From assembly GCF_024732245.1 (NCBI RefSeq), contig NZ_CP093845.1:3048272-3112271 (forward strand): DNA of 64,000 bases, given 5' to 3'. Below, piece after piece: positions 1-9,417 of this stretch (the first letter of the stretch is position 1; every line of letters begins with the position of its first letter). The stretch comes from Dietzia sp. B32 (lineage in GTDB: Bacteria > Actinomycetota > Actinomycetes > Mycobacteriales > Mycobacteriaceae). The position numbers and the translations under genes were made by a program. The notes beneath the pieces were generated by a model. That model was not told the DNA's origin, did no database searches, and saw nothing but the letters and a program-made list of their open reading frames with translations.

Positions 1-1192
1 CGAAGCCGAACATCTCGCCGTCCGTCCAGGCGGTGGAGGCGTTGACCATCACCGCCGCGGCGTCGACGCGGGCGCAGAACTGATCCGCCACGTCGATGCT
101 GCGGGTGGAGATGGCCTCGGTGTGGCCCGAGGACCAGCGGTCGATGTGCTCGATCGCCTCGTCCACCCCGTCGACCACCTTGAGTGCGATGTCCATGCTG
201 AGGTACTCCTCGCCCCAGTCGACGTCGTCGGCGGGGACGAGCCCCTCGCGGTCGCCGTGGACGGTGACGCCGGCGGACTTCAGCGCACCCACGACGCGGT
301 CCACGGCCGCGTCGCCGAGTGCGGCGTCGAGCAGCACGGTCTCGGTGGCGTTGCAGACGCTGCAGCGGCGGGTCTTGCCGTTGAGCAGCAGGCTGATCGC
401 CTCGTCGAGATCCGCGTCACCGTGGATGTAGAGGTGGCAGTTCCCGGTGCCGGTCTCGATGGCCGGGACCTTGGCGTTCTCCACCACGGTCTGGATCAGG
501 CCCGCACCACCTCGGGGGATGACGACGTCGACCAACCCGCGAGCCTGGATCAGGTGGGTCACCGACGACCGGTCCTCGGAGGGCAGGAGCTGGGCCGCGT
601 CCACGGGCAGGCCGTGCTCGGCGAGCACCCCCCGCAGGACCTCGACCAGCGCCTCGTTGGAGTTGCGGGCCGACCGCGACCCCCGCAGTAGGGCGGCGTT
701 GCCGGACTTGAACGCCAGACCGAACGCGTCCACCGTGACGTTGGGGCGCCCCTCGTAGATCATTCCGACGACGCCCAGCGGCACGCGGACCTGCCGTAGT
801 TGCAGCCCGTTGGGCCGGGTCGACCCACGGGTGACCGTCCCGACGGGGTCGGCCAGCCCCGCCACCTGCCGCAGGCCGCCGGCGATGCCCTCGATGCGCT
901 CCGCGGTGAGCCGCAACCGGTCGAGCATGGCCTCACCCGTGCCTGCCTCTGCCTGCTCGGCGATGTCCCGGGCGTTGGCCTGGAGGATCGTCGACTCTGC
1001 GACCACCAGTGCGTCGGCAGCCGCCAGCAGGAGTGCGTTCTTGCGATCCGCGGTGAGCAGGGCCAACTCACGCGAGGCGGACCGGGCGCGGCGGGCGGCG
1101 TCGTGGACGGCGTCGCGGGTCGGGTCCGCGGCGGGCCCGTCGGCGTCCGTCCGGCCGGTGATCTCAGGAGCGTCGAGGTGGCTGGCTGTCAT
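1..1192 (-). CDS. proA: Gamma-glutamyl phosphate reductase, 3'-truncated by window edge
   Basis: Catalyses NADPH-dependent reduction of glutamyl-5-phosphate to glutamate-5-semialdehyde, the second step of proline synthesis. About 397 residues are visible from the ATG at 1192-1190; the C-terminus lies outside the window. The visible protein has the aldehyde-dehydrogenase-like fold signatures of Pro[21 protein letters not shown], the glycine-rich [10 protein letters not shown] stretch, and [12 protein letters not shown], which carries the candidate nucleophile cysteine. It is separated from proB by about 10 kb of unrelated genes, although the two enzymes act consecutively. Identification is firm. 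Confidence 0.95.
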   Translation of the reverse strand, partial: MTASHLDAPEITGRTDADGPAADPTRDAVHDAARRARSASRELALLTADRKNALLLAAADALVVAESTILQANARDIAEQAEAGTGEAMLDRLRLTAERIEGIAGGLRQVAGLADPVGTVTRGSTRPNGLQLRQVRVPLGVVGMIYEGRPNVTVDAFGLAFKSGNAALLRGSRSARNSNEALVEVLRGVLAEHGLPVDAAQLLPSEDRSSVTHLIQARGLVDVVIPRGGAGLIQTVVENAKVPAIETGTGNCHLYIHGDADLDEAISLLLNGKTRRCSVCNATETVLLDAALGDAAVDRVVGALKSAGVTVHGDREGLVPADDVDWGEEYLSMDIALKVVDGVDEAIEHIDRWSSGHTEAISTRSIDVADQFCARVDAAAVMVNASTAWTDGEMFGF

Positions 1193-1237
1193 GGGTTCCA
1201 GCTTACCGATGCGGCCCGTGGGACCACCTCCGGCGAG

Positions 1238-2122
1238 TCAGACCGCCGGGACGACTCCGACCTCGCGCACGGCGAACTCCCGGAACCGGCGGGCGAGCCC
1301 GGAGTCGCCGGCCGGGCCCGAACGCTCACCGGGCCCGGGCGGGCCCGCGATCTGCCGAAAGCCGGTCGGACCGGTGTACGACGCCGGCGGCAGTTCCTCC
1401 GTCGCCGCGTACAGCAGTGGGCGGGCCCCGTCGGCCGCCGTGGGGACGATCCGCCGGCCGAGCAGGTTGAGTACGGCGTTGACCGGCGGGAACGGGGTCG
1501 GGTCGAGGATCGAGGTGGCGGCGAACCCGGGGTGGGCGAGCTGTACGTCCACCGGGGAGCCCGCGGCGGTGAGCCGGTTCTGCAGGTCGAGTCCCCAGAG
1601 CATGCACGCGAGTTTCGACTGCGCGTACGCCGCCGCCATCGAGTAGGGGCGCCGGCGGAAGTGGGGGTCGGCGAAGTCGATCCGCCCCTTGGCGTGGGCC
1701 ATCGAGGCCGTGATCACCACCCGCTCCCGGATCCGGGGCAGCAGGAGTTCGGTGAGCAGGAACGGCGCGAGGACGTTGACCCCCAGGTGCAGTTCGAAGC
1801 CGTCCGCGGTCTCCCGCCGGGTCTTGCTCATCAGACCGGCGTTGTCCAGCAGGATGTCGACGGGGTCCGTGTTCGAGGTCGCGAACTCCCGCACGGCGTG
1901 CAGGTCGCTCAGGTCCAGCTCGTGGACCTCGGTGGACCCGCCGATCTCCGCGGCCGCCGCCTCACCCTCGGCGCGGGTGATGGACGGGAGCACGACGTGG
2001 GCGCCCCGGTGCGCGAGTTCACGCGCGGCTTCCTTCCCGATGCCGCTGGTGCCGCCCGTGATCATGACGGCCTTCCCGGTCAGGTCGGGCAGGTTGTCGA
2101 CGATCCACGCCGCGGAGCTCAT
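1238..2122 (-). CDS. Short-chain dehydrogenase/reductase, retinol-dehydrogenase-like
   Basis: A 294-residue NAD(P)-dependent oxidoreductase of unknown substrate. The Rossmann motif TGGTSGIG is at residues 22-29, the usual NNAG is DNAG at 93-96, and the catalytic triad is visible as Ser140, Tyr166 and Lys170 (YAQSK). The length exceeds a classical 250-residue SDR and fits the group related to retinol dehydrogenases and light-dependent protochlorophyllide-reductase-like proteins. The ATG at 2122 overlaps the stop of the upstream methyltransferase by four bases (ATGA), so the two are probably co-translated. Substrate cannot be deduced. Confidence 0.85.
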   Translation of the reverse strand: MSSAAWIVDNLPDLTGKAVMITGGTSGIGKEAARELAHRGAHVVLPSITRAEGEAAAAEIGGSTEVHELDLSDLHAVREFATSNTDPVDILLDNAGLMSKTRRETADGFELHLGVNVLAPFLLTELLLPRIRERVVITASMAHAKGRIDFADPHFRRRPYSMAAAYAQSKLACMLWGLDLQNRLTAAGSPVDVQLAHPGFAATSILDPTPFPPVNAVLNLLGRRIVPTAADGARPLLYAATEELPPASYTGPTGFRQIAGPPGPGERSGPAGDSGLARRFREFAVREVGVVPAV

Positions 2123-2745
2123 GAGGCGACCCCGTCGCTGCGCACGAGGACCGTGACCATGAAGCCGCTGTCGTCCTCGAACGGCAGCAGATCCCAGGTC
2201 GACCATCGCTGCTGCACCCGCAGCCCGGCGAGTTCGGCGTCGCGGTCGAACTCCTCCCGGGTCCAGCCCCGGTCGAGCCCGAAGCCCACGACCAGCCGTC
2301 CGGGGCGGCCCTCGGTTCCCTCGCCCGCGGTGGCGAGCCGCGCGGCGAGGTTGGTGAGCACGGTGCCGCGGTCGGCGGGGTCGACGAAGGCTAGGACGTT
2401 GCCCGCCGAGACGGCGAGGTCGAACGGTCCGCGGGCCCAGCCGTCGTCGGCCAGGTCCGAGACCTCCCAGGTGGCATCCGGGCACAGCTCCCGCGCCCGC
2501 TCGATCAGGTGGGGGTCGAGGTCGACGCCGGTGACGCGGTGTCCACGCGAGTGCAGGTAGGCGCCGGTGCGCCCCTGGCCGCAGCCCACGTCGAGGATGC
2601 GGGCGCCGCGCGGGGCCATCGCGTCGATCAGCCGCGCCTCGCCGTCGATGTCCACGCCCTCGGCCACCATGTCGTCCCACCGTCGGGCGTACCGACGGGA
2701 GTGCTCGGGGTCGGCCTCCACGATCTGCTTCCATGTCTGAGCCAT
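2119..2745 (-). CDS. Class I SAM-dependent methyltransferase
   Basis: A protein of 208 residues from the ATG at 2745, or 218 if translation begins at 2775; no convincing ribosome binding site separates the two choices. Motif I, LDVGCGQG, is at residues 51-58, followed by an acidic residue (GVDLD) at the end of beta 2, as in class I methyltransferases. It is followed by the SDR with a four-base overlap. The acceptor molecule is unknown. It is divergent from the RecQ-like helicase gene at 2874. Confidence 0.82.
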   Translation of the reverse strand: MAQTWKQIVEADPEHSRRYARRWDDMVAEGVDIDGEARLIDAMAPRGARILDVGCGQGRTGAYLHSRGHRVTGVDLDPHLIERARELCPDATWEVSDLADDGWARGPFDLAVSAGNVLAFVDPADRGTVLTNLAARLATAGEGTEGRPGRLVVGFGLDRGWTREEFDRDAELAGLRVQQRWSTWDLLPFEDDSGFMVTVLVRSDGVAS

Positions 2746-2873
2746 GCGGCCCAGTATGGCCGCCGGGAGCGACATGCGTCGCGGAGGAGGCCGATGGCCC
2801 GGGTAAGCGGAAGGTCGGCGGATCGACTCCGCGCCGACGGTGACCTGTCGGAGCGGTGGGGCACCATGGGGCC

Positions 2874-5015
2874 ATGACCTCGACAGCGGACCGTCCCACT
2901 TCCGACGACCCGGCCACCGGGGGCCGGGCCGGGCTCCGAGCCCGCGCCGACGAACTGCTCAGCGCGCTCGCCGGTCCGGGCGCGGTCCTGCGCGAGGACC
3001 AGTGGGTCGCCATCGAGGCGTTGGTGGCGGACCGGCGGCGCGCCCTGGTCGTCCAACGGACCGGCTGGGGCAAATCCGCGGTGTACTTCATCGCGGCCCG
3101 GCTGCTCCGCGAACTGGGGTCCGGTCCCACCGTGATCGTCTCGCCGCTGCTGGCGCTCATGCGCAACCAGGTCGAGGCCGCGGCCCGGGCCGGGGTGCGG
3201 GCGGCCACCATCAACTCCGCCAACATGACCGAGTGGGACGAGGTCCGCGAGTCGGTGCGCGGCGGCGAGGTGGACGTGCTGCTGGTGAGTCCAGAGCGGC
3301 TCAACAACCCCGACTTCCGCGACACCGTCCTGCCCGCCCTGGCCGCGGATGCGGGCCTGGTGGTGGTGGACGAGGCGCACTGCGTGTCGGACTGGGGCCA
3401 CGACTTCCGCCCCGACTACCGGCGCATCCGCACGCTGTTGGCCGACCTGCCGGAGGGTGTTCCGGTGCTCGCAACCACCGCCACCGCCAACGACCGCGTG
3501 GTTCGGGACGTGGCGCAGCAGCTCGGCGTGGGCGAATCGGTGGAGTCGGACACCCTCGTCCTGCGGGGCGGCCTGGACCGCGAGTCCCTACGCCTGTCGG
3601 TCGTGACGATCGACGACTCAGAGAAGCGCGCGGCATGGCTGGTGGAGAACCTCGAGTCCCTGCCGGGCAGCGGGATCATCTACACCCTCACCGTCGCCGC
3701 GGCGCAGGACATGGCCGAGCTGCTCACGTCCGCCGGACACCGCGTCAGCGCCTACACCGGGCGCACCGACGCGGGCGAGCGGGAGGAACTCGAGCGGGCG
3801 CTGCTGGACAACGAGGTCAAGGCGCTTGTCGCCACGTCCGCGCTGGGGATGGGGTTCGACAAGCCCGACCTGGGGTTCGTGGTGCACCTTGGCGCGCCGC
3901 CGTCCCCCATCTCCTACTACCAGCAGATCGGTCGCGCCGGCCGTGCCGCCGACCGCGCCGAGGTCGTCCTGCTTCCGGGGCCCGAAGACCGGGCGATCTG
4001 GAACCACTTCGCCTCACTGGCCTTTCCCCCCGAGGACGTGGTCCGGCGGGTGCTGGATGCCCTCGAGCCCGGCCGGCCGCAGTCCACGCAGGCACTCGAG
4101 CCGGCCGTGAACCTCGGCCGGACCCGCCTCGAGATGGTGCTCAAGGTGCTCGATGTGGACGGCGCGGTCCAGCGCGTGCGGGGCGGGTGGATCTCCACCG
4201 GGCAACCGTGGCACTACGACGCCGAGCGGTACGCGGGTCTGGCCCAGGCCCGGCAGTCCGAGCAGAAGACGATGATCGAGTACGAGCGCACCGGTGCGTG
4301 CCGGATGGAGTTCCTGCGCGCCCAGCTCGACGACCCGACGCTCGAACCCGCCTCCGGCGGCTGCGGGCGCTGCGACAACTGCACCGGTGAGCGCCGCACC
4401 ACCTCGGTCGACTCCGGCGCGCTCACCCGCGCCCGTGAGGCCCTGGAGCGGCCCGGTGTCGTGCTCCCGCCGCGGAAGCAGTGGCCCACGGGCCTGACCA
4501 AGCTCGACGTGCCGCTCAAGGGCAAGATCGCCGACGGTCCCGGCGAGGGCCGGGCGCTGGCGCGGGTGACCGACCTCGGGCTGGGCCAGAAGCTCCGTGG
4601 CCTCTTGGCGGAACCAGATCAGGAGGCGCCCGAGTGGATGGTCCGCGCCTGCGTGCCGGTACTGCGCGAGTGGGGATGGGACGAGCGGCCCACCGGGGTC
4701 GTGGCGCTACTCAGCGGTGATCACCCGGTGCTCGTGGAGAGCCTGGCGCGCGCGCTGTCGCAGATGGGGCGCATGGACTATCTCGGTGAACTCACCCGCG
4801 CCGACGCACTCCCGCCGGTGACCGCCCAGAACTCGGCCTACCGGGTGGCCCAGCTGTGGGGCACGTTCACCGGCCCCGCCACCACCCCGGAGGGGCCGGT
4901 CCTGCTGGTCACGGACTTGTTCGGGACCGGCTGGACGGCCACGGAGGCCGCCCGTCACCTGCGTGCGGCCGGAGCGCCGGCCGTCCTGCCACTGGCGGTC
5001 GCCTCCGCGGGCTGA
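2874..5015 (+). CDS. RecQ-family DNA helicase with C-terminal phosphoribosyltransferase-like domain
   Basis: A 713-residue ATP-dependent superfamily 2 helicase, probably 3'-5'. The Q-motif glutamine is near residue 43, Walker A TGWGKS at 63-68, DEAH at 166-169, and motif VI QQIGRAGR at 350-357. A RecQ-type zinc site is made by Cys476, Cys497, Cys500 and Cys503. After about residue 520 the RQC and HRDC regions of E. coli RecQ are not recognisable. Instead the last 40 residues contain VLLVTDLFGTGWTATEA (676-692), which resembles the PRPP-binding loop of type I phosphoribosyltransferases. The ATG at 2874 is preferred over an upstream in-frame GTG at 2856. A role in DNA repair is inferred from family only. 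Confidence 0.85.
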   Translation: MTSTADRPTSDDPATGGRAGLRARADELLSALAGPGAVLREDQWVAIEALVADRRRALVVQRTGWGKSAVYFIAARLLRELGSGPTVIVSPLLALMRNQVEAAARAGVRAATINSANMTEWDEVRESVRGGEVDVLLVSPERLNNPDFRDTVLPALAADAGLVVVDEAHCVSDWGHDFRPDYRRIRTLLADLPEGVPVLATTATANDRVVRDVAQQLGVGESVESDTLVLRGGLDRESLRLSVVTIDDSEKRAAWLVENLESLPGSGIIYTLTVAAAQDMAELLTSAGHRVSAYTGRTDAGEREELERALLDNEVKALVATSALGMGFDKPDLGFVVHLGAPPSPISYYQQIGRAGRAADRAEVVLLPGPEDRAIWNHFASLAFPPEDVVRRVLDALEPGRPQSTQALEPAVNLGRTRLEMVLKVLDVDGAVQRVRGGWISTGQPWHYDAERYAGLAQARQSEQKTMIEYERTGACRMEFLRAQLDDPTLEPASGGCGRCDNCTGERRTTSVDSGALTRAREALERPGVVLPPRKQWPTGLTKLDVPLKGKIADGPGEGRALARVTDLGLGQKLRGLLAEPDQEAPEWMVRACVPVLREWGWDERPTGVVALLSGDHPVLVESLARALSQMGRMDYLGELTRADALPPVTAQNSAYRVAQLWGTFTGPATTPEGPVLLVTDLFGTGWTATEAARHLRAAGAPAVLPLAVASAG

Positions 5016-5073
5016 CCGCACCACCCGCCCGAGAGAATCGATCCCCGCTTCGTCATACAAGACCGACAGATGA

Positions 5074-5100
5074 TGTCGATTCGGGCGCCGGTGGGACGTC
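5074..5100 (+). promoter_or_regulatory. Candidate ECF42-type promoter for the YCII gene and sigma factor
   Basis: TGTCGA lies at 5074-5079 and CGTC at 5097-5100, separated by 17 bases. TGTCGA is the -35 element recalled for ECF42 sigma factors, and CGTC is a common ECF -10 core. The site is 50 bases before the YCII start codon, which would allow autoregulation of the module. No transcription data support it. Confidence 0.5.
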
Positions 5101-5150
5101 ATTACTCGAACCGGTCGGCACGCGGCCGGATCTCGAGGAAGGATCAGACG

Positions 5151-5531
5151 ATGCGCTATGCACTGATGTTCCACGCGCCCGAACCCGACAGTGATGGTCC
5201 GCAGCCCACGGATGAGCAGATCGCGGAGATGCAGCAGCTCATGACGGACTACGTCTCCGCTCTGCACGCGGCGGGAGTGCTCGTCTCCGCCGAGATGCTG
5301 CAGCCGTCCACGGCCGCGACCACCGTGTCCCGACGCAGTGGTGGGACCGTCATCGAGGACGGCCCGTTCGCCGAGGCGAAGGAGGCGCTGGCAGGGGTCT
5401 TCATCTTGGATGTGCCGGGCCCCGACGCCGCGCTGGCGTGGGCTGAAAAATTCCCGGGCGCGACATACGGGGTCGTCGAGGTGCGGCCGGTGGGTGTCTA
5501 CGTCAGCGACGGCTCATGGATGACCGCCTGA
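5151..5531 (+). CDS. YCII-related (DGPF) protein
   Basis: A 126-residue protein beginning MRYALMFHAPEP, the typical start of YCII/DGPF proteins, with the name-giving DGPFAEAKE motif near residue 70. The fold is a dimeric ferredoxin-like barrel; biochemical activity is not established for this subgroup. The ATG at 5151 has a good ribosome binding site (GAGGAAGGA at about 5134-5142). The gene overlaps the next one, an ECF sigma factor, by 16 bases. This pairing is the conserved context of ECF42 sigma factors, whose known or predicted targets are DGPF proteins. Confidence 0.88.
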   Translation: MRYALMFHAPEPDSDGPQPTDEQIAEMQQLMTDYVSALHAAGVLVSAEMLQPSTAATTVSRRSGGTVIEDGPFAEAKEALAGVFILDVPGPDAALAWAEKFPGATYGVVEVRPVGVYVSDGSWMTA

Positions 5532-6745
5532 CCGGAAGGACGATCGAGGACGTCGTCCGCACCGCACGGCCGCGCCTCGTGGCTTTCCTCGCGGCGCCGG
5601 ACGGCGACCTCGCCGGCGCCGAGGACGCCGTCTCAGACGCGGTCGAACGGGCGCTTCTGACCTGGCGCCGCGACGGTGTCCCCGACCGCCCCGAGGCGTG
5701 GCTCCTCACTGTGGCCCGCAATCGACGCCGCGACGGCTGGAGGGCTTCCGGGCGCCTCGATCCATTCCCTGGAGACCACCCCTCGCCGGGCGCCGCGGCG
5801 GTCGACCGCAGTGCTCTCGAGATTCCCGACCGGCGGCTCGCGCTGATGGCGGTGGCCGCCCATCCCGCCATCCACCCCGCGGCCAGGACGCCGCTCATGC
5901 TCAACACCGTCCTCGGCTTGACGGCCCAGCAGATCGGCGCGGTGATGCTCGTCCCCCGGGTGACGATGGCGGCCCGGCTCACCCGGGCGAAGAAGCGGAT
6001 CCGCCAGAGCGACATCGCCTTCGAGGTGCCCGGTGTGGACGAGTTGCCGGCCCGGCTCACATCGATCCGCGACGCCGTCTACGGCGCGTACTCAGTCGAA
6101 TGGGAGTTCTCGGCGTCCGAGCCACGATCAGACCTCGCCGGGGAGGCGTTGTTCCTCGCCGAACTGCTCGCTGAGCTCGTCCCCGCCGACGCGGAATCGC
6201 ACGGGCTCGCCGCCCTGCTCTGTCTCTCGGCCGCCCGCTCGGGCGCACGTCGGGACGAGCGCGGCGAGTTGGTCCCGCTCGCCGAGCAGGACACCGGCCG
6301 ATGGGACGACCCGCTTCTCGAGCGGGGACGCGAACACCTGCGCCGGGCCGGGACGGCTGAGTCCCCCGGCCCGTACAGATTGCAGGCGGCCGTTCAGGCC
6401 GTGCACTGCGCCCGGCGGGACACCGGGGTCACCGAATGGGACTCGATCCGGCGCCTCCTCAGCGCCCCCCGGCGACTCGCCCCGACCGTCGGCGGGTCGG
6501 TGGCCCTGGCCGTCGCGACCGCCGAGTGCGACGGCCCCAACGCCGGGCTGTCCGTGCTCGACGAGATCGGGCCCCGGGCGGAGCGGTTCCAACCGGCGCT
6601 CGCCGCCCGCGCCCGGCTGCTCGCGGACGCCGGCAGGGTCGACAGTTCGCTGGTCGCCTACGACCGCGCGCTCGCGCTCACGACCGAACCTGCCGAGCGC
6701 CGGTTCCTCGAGCGCGCCCGCGAAGCCGCCCGGCGTACCTCCTGA
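5516..6745 (+). CDS. ECF42-type RNA polymerase sigma factor with C-terminal TPR-like domain
   Basis: A 409-residue protein. Residues 10-80 form sigma region 2 (EDAVSDAVERAL, then RPEAWLLTVARNRRRD) and residues 110-165 form region 4, with the helix-turn-helix LTAQQIGAVMLVPRVTMAARL. The remaining 240 residues are alpha-helical and resemble the tetratricopeptide extension of the ECF42 group, thought to replace an anti-sigma factor as the controlling element. It overlaps the DGPF gene by 16 bases, so both are probably transcribed together, possibly from the sigma factor's own promoter. No anti-sigma factor gene is nearby. The signal sensed is unknown. Confidence 0.88.
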   Translation: MDDRLTGRTIEDVVRTARPRLVAFLAAPDGDLAGAEDAVSDAVERALLTWRRDGVPDRPEAWLLTVARNRRRDGWRASGRLDPFPGDHPSPGAAAVDRSALEIPDRRLALMAVAAHPAIHPAARTPLMLNTVLGLTAQQIGAVMLVPRVTMAARLTRAKKRIRQSDIAFEVPGVDELPARLTSIRDAVYGAYSVEWEFSASEPRSDLAGEALFLAELLAELVPADAESHGLAALLCLSAARSGARRDERGELVPLAEQDTGRWDDPLLERGREHLRRAGTAESPGPYRLQAAVQAVHCARRDTGVTEWDSIRRLLSAPRRLAPTVGGSVALAVATAECDGPNAGLSVLDEIGPRAERFQPALAARARLLADAGRVDSSLVAYDRALALTTEPAERRFLERAREAARRTS

Positions 6746-6783
6746 CACTCACTCGCCCTTTCCGCGAGGATTCAGTAAACGTC

Positions 6784-8604
6784 TCAGACCTCGCGGGCCA
6801 TCGCGCGGCCGGCCTTCATTCCGGAGAAGATGCAGCCACCGAGGAAGGTGCCCTCGAGCGAGTTGTACCCGTGCACGCCGCCCCCTCCGAACCCGGCCGC
6901 CTCGCCCGCCGCGTACAGCCCCGGGAAGACCTCGCCGCCGGGGGTCAGGCACTGGGAGTCGAGGTTCGTCTCGATGCCGCCGAGCGTCTTGCGGGTCATG
7001 AGGTGAACCTTCACGCCGATGAGCGGGCCTCCCGACCCGGCCGCCGAGCCCTTGCCCTGTCCCGAGTGCTCGAGCAGCCGGTGTGGCTTGGCCATCCGGG
7101 TGAGCTTGTCGGTGAGGACACGCCGCGCGTTGTGGATGGCCTGCACCTGGGCGTCCTTGGCGAACGGGTTGTCCATCTGCCCGTCCATGGCCAGCACGAT
7201 CCCGCGGACCTTCTCGACGTCCAGTTCGGGCTCGCCCTCGCGGAGCGTGCCGTTCAGCCCGGCGACGAGCTCCTCGATCGTGTCGGCCACAACCCAGTCG
7301 ACGCCCTTCTCCGTGAACTCGGAGATCGACGGTGGCAGACCGCTGCCCGCCTTGGAGGCGAACTTCTTGATGCTCTTGTCCGTGAGCTCTGGATTCTGTT
7401 CGGAGCCCGAGAGGATGAACTCCTTGCCGGCGATGGCGGAGTCGAGGATGAACCAGGAGTAGTCCCGGCCGGTGCGGCGGATGGCCTCGATGGAGGCGGT
7501 CGTGTGGAAGCCGGGGAACAGCGGCACCGGCATGCGGTCGCCGTTCGCGTCCAACCACAGGGTGGACGGCCCCGGGATGATGCGGATCGCGTGCGAGGGC
7601 CACACGGGCGCGTAGTGGGCGACACCCTCGGTGTAGTGCCACATCCTGTCCCGGTTGATGAGATTCGCCCCGGCCACCGCGGAGATCTCCAGCATCCGGC
7701 CGTCCACGTGCTCCGGCACCCCCACGATCAGGTGCTCAGGCGCGGCTCCGAGCCGGTCGGTGGGCCAGTACTCGCGGACCAGGTCGGGGTTGCCGCCGAT
7801 GCCGCCGGACGAGAGCAGCACCGCCCCGGCGCGGAACTCGAACTCCCCGGTCCCCTCGCGTGGGGATGCCACACCCCGGTCGTGGTCGCACGGGGTGAGG
7901 GTGGCGCCGCGTACGCCCACGGCCCGGCCGTCCTCCACGACGATCTCGTCCACCCGGTGACGTACGGCGAACCGGACGAGCCCGGAGCGGGCCGCATCGA
8001 GGACGGGCTCCTCGAAGACCCGCACCACCTCGGGCCCGGTCCCCCACGTCACGTGGAAGCGCGGAACCGAGTTGCCGTGGCCGGCCACGTCGCCGCCGCC
8101 GCGCTCGGCCCAGCCGACGGTGGGGACGATCCGCAGTCCCAGGTCATGCAGGTACCGACGCTTCTCCCCGGCCGCGAACTCGACGTAGGCCCGCGCCCAC
8201 TTCTGCGGCCAGTGGTCCTCGGGGCGGTCGAACCCCGCGGAGCCGAGCCAGTCCCGCCAGGCGAGTTCGAGCGAGTCGGAGATCCCGATCCGTCGTTGCT
8301 CGGGGGTGTCGACGAGGAAGAGACCGCCGAGCGACCAATAGGCCTGACCGCCGAGGTTCTTCTCGTTCTCCTGGTCCACCACGAGCACCTTCTTGCCGGC
8401 GCGGCTGGCCTCGTAGGTGGCGACGAGTCCGGAGAGTCCGTGCCCCACGACGATCACGTCCGGGGTGAAGCCCTGTTCGGGCGCCGGCAGCGGGCCGGTG
8501 TTGGCGGCGCGGGAGGTCGACGGCGGCTGCCAGGCCGGGTAGACGGGGTGTACCGGCCGGGCCTCGCCGGTGGTGCGCTGGGAATGGGACGCGGAACTGG
8601 TCAT
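6784..8604 (-). CDS. FAD-binding dehydrogenase of the fumarate reductase/KstD-like family
   Basis: A 606-residue flavoprotein. The dinucleotide-binding motif VIVVGHGLSGL is at residues 50-60, followed by VLVVDQE. The C-terminus has the second FAD signature, GLYAAGEAAGFGGGGVHG, ahead of NSLEGTFLGGCIFSG. The family includes fumarate reductase/succinate dehydrogenase flavoproteins and 3-ketosteroid dehydrogenases; this member resembles actinobacterial FAD-binding dehydrogenases such as M. tuberculosis Rv0785. The N-terminal 45 residues are polar, with no signal peptide. It lies 20 bases downstream of the ATPase gene on the same strand. Substrate unknown. Confidence 0.87.
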   Translation of the reverse strand: MTSSASHSQRTTGEARPVHPVYPAWQPPSTSRAANTGPLPAPEQGFTPDVIVVGHGLSGLVATYEASRAGKKVLVVDQENEKNLGGQAYWSLGGLFLVDTPEQRRIGISDSLELAWRDWLGSAGFDRPEDHWPQKWARAYVEFAAGEKRRYLHDLGLRIVPTVGWAERGGGDVAGHGNSVPRFHVTWGTGPEVVRVFEEPVLDAARSGLVRFAVRHRVDEIVVEDGRAVGVRGATLTPCDHDRGVASPREGTGEFEFRAGAVLLSSGGIGGNPDLVREYWPTDRLGAAPEHLIVGVPEHVDGRMLEISAVAGANLINRDRMWHYTEGVAHYAPVWPSHAIRIIPGPSTLWLDANGDRMPVPLFPGFHTTASIEAIRRTGRDYSWFILDSAIAGKEFILSGSEQNPELTDKSIKKFASKAGSGLPPSISEFTEKGVDWVVADTIEELVAGLNGTLREGEPELDVEKVRGIVLAMDGQMDNPFAKDAQVQAIHNARRVLTDKLTRMAKPHRLLEHSGQGKGSAAGSGGPLIGVKVHLMTRKTLGGIETNLDSQCLTPGGEVFPGLYAAGEAAGFGGGGVHGYNSLEGTFLGGCIFSGMKAGRAMAREV

Positions 8605-8624
8605 GGGGTCAGTGTGCCCGGTCA

Positions 8625-9380
8625 CTACAGCAGGTGGCGCAGATACCGTTCGGGCGCGTCGAGATAGCGCCGGTAGTGGTCGACCATCGCGAGATCCTCC
8701 CAGCGGGTCCGGTGCATCCCGGCGTCCGAGAGCTCGTACAGCGCGGCCCCGGGCACGGACGCCAGGATCGGCGAGTGGGTCGCCATGAGCACCTGCGCCC
8801 CACGCCGGTCGGCCAACTCGAGCAGCAGGGCGACCAGCCGGAGCTGGGCGTCGAAGGACAGGCCCGCCTCGGGCTCGTCCAGAACGAACAGTCCGCCGTC
8901 CGAGAACCGTGACGTGCTGACGAGGTCCCAGAACGCCTCGCCGTGGCTGCGAGAGTGGAAGTCCTGCTCCGGGCCGGAGGACTGCAGGTAGGTGAACATC
9001 CCGTGCATCGTCTCGGCACGCAGGAAGTACCCCCACTTCGAGGCGCCGCCGCCGCGCACCAGGGTGACCGACTCGTGCAGCGGGGACTCCGACTCCCAGG
9101 TGACGTCCCGGCCGTTGACCGACCCGCCCTCCGCGCCGAGCCCGTACGCCATCGCGACGGCTTCGACGATCGTCGACTTGCCGGTGCCGTTCTCTCCCAC
9201 GAGCACGGTGAGGTCGTCGAGCTCGAGCCCGTCGCGCAGCAGCTGGGCCACCGCCGGGATGGAGTACGGCCACCCCGCGTCCGACGACGCGGGCGGCGAC
9301 CCGGCCGCGGCCCCGCCCCCGTCGCGCTGCCGCTCGACGCGCACCACCGGCCTCGGATCGAGCACTCCACCTGCGGCCAT
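8625..9380 (-). CDS. Small RecF/SMC-like AAA ATPase (COG3910-type)
   Basis: A 251-residue single-domain ATPase. Walker A GENGTGKS is at residues 62-69, Walker B with switch residues is FVLDEPEAGLS, and the H-loop is MATHSPIL. The ABC signature region reads SRSHGEAFW rather than LSGGQ, as in predicted ATPases of the PF13304/COG3910 type. There is no membrane partner nearby, so it is not an ABC transporter component. Its start at 9380 is only 37 bases from the divergent metallo-hydrolase start. Function unknown; a DNA-related role is possible by family. Confidence 0.82.
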   Translation of the reverse strand: MAAGGVLDPRPVVRVERQRDGGGAAAGSPPASSDAGWPYSIPAVAQLLRDGLELDDLTVLVGENGTGKSTIVEAVAMAYGLGAEGGSVNGRDVTWESESPLHESVTLVRGGGASKWGYFLRAETMHGMFTYLQSSGPEQDFHSRSHGEAFWDLVSTSRFSDGGLFVLDEPEAGLSFDAQLRLVALLLELADRRGAQVLMATHSPILASVPGAALYELSDAGMHRTRWEDLAMVDHYRRYLDAPERYLRHLL

Positions 9381-9417
9381 GCCACGCACCCTACCGACGG
9401 TCGGTACCGTTTCTCCC

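Noticed and set aside
800-2560. Long open frame (586 codons) on the plus strand opposite proA, the SDR and the methyltransferase
   Set aside because: It runs antisense through genes with clear family motifs. Open antisense frames are expected from the GC-rich third positions, and the translation has no recognisable domain.
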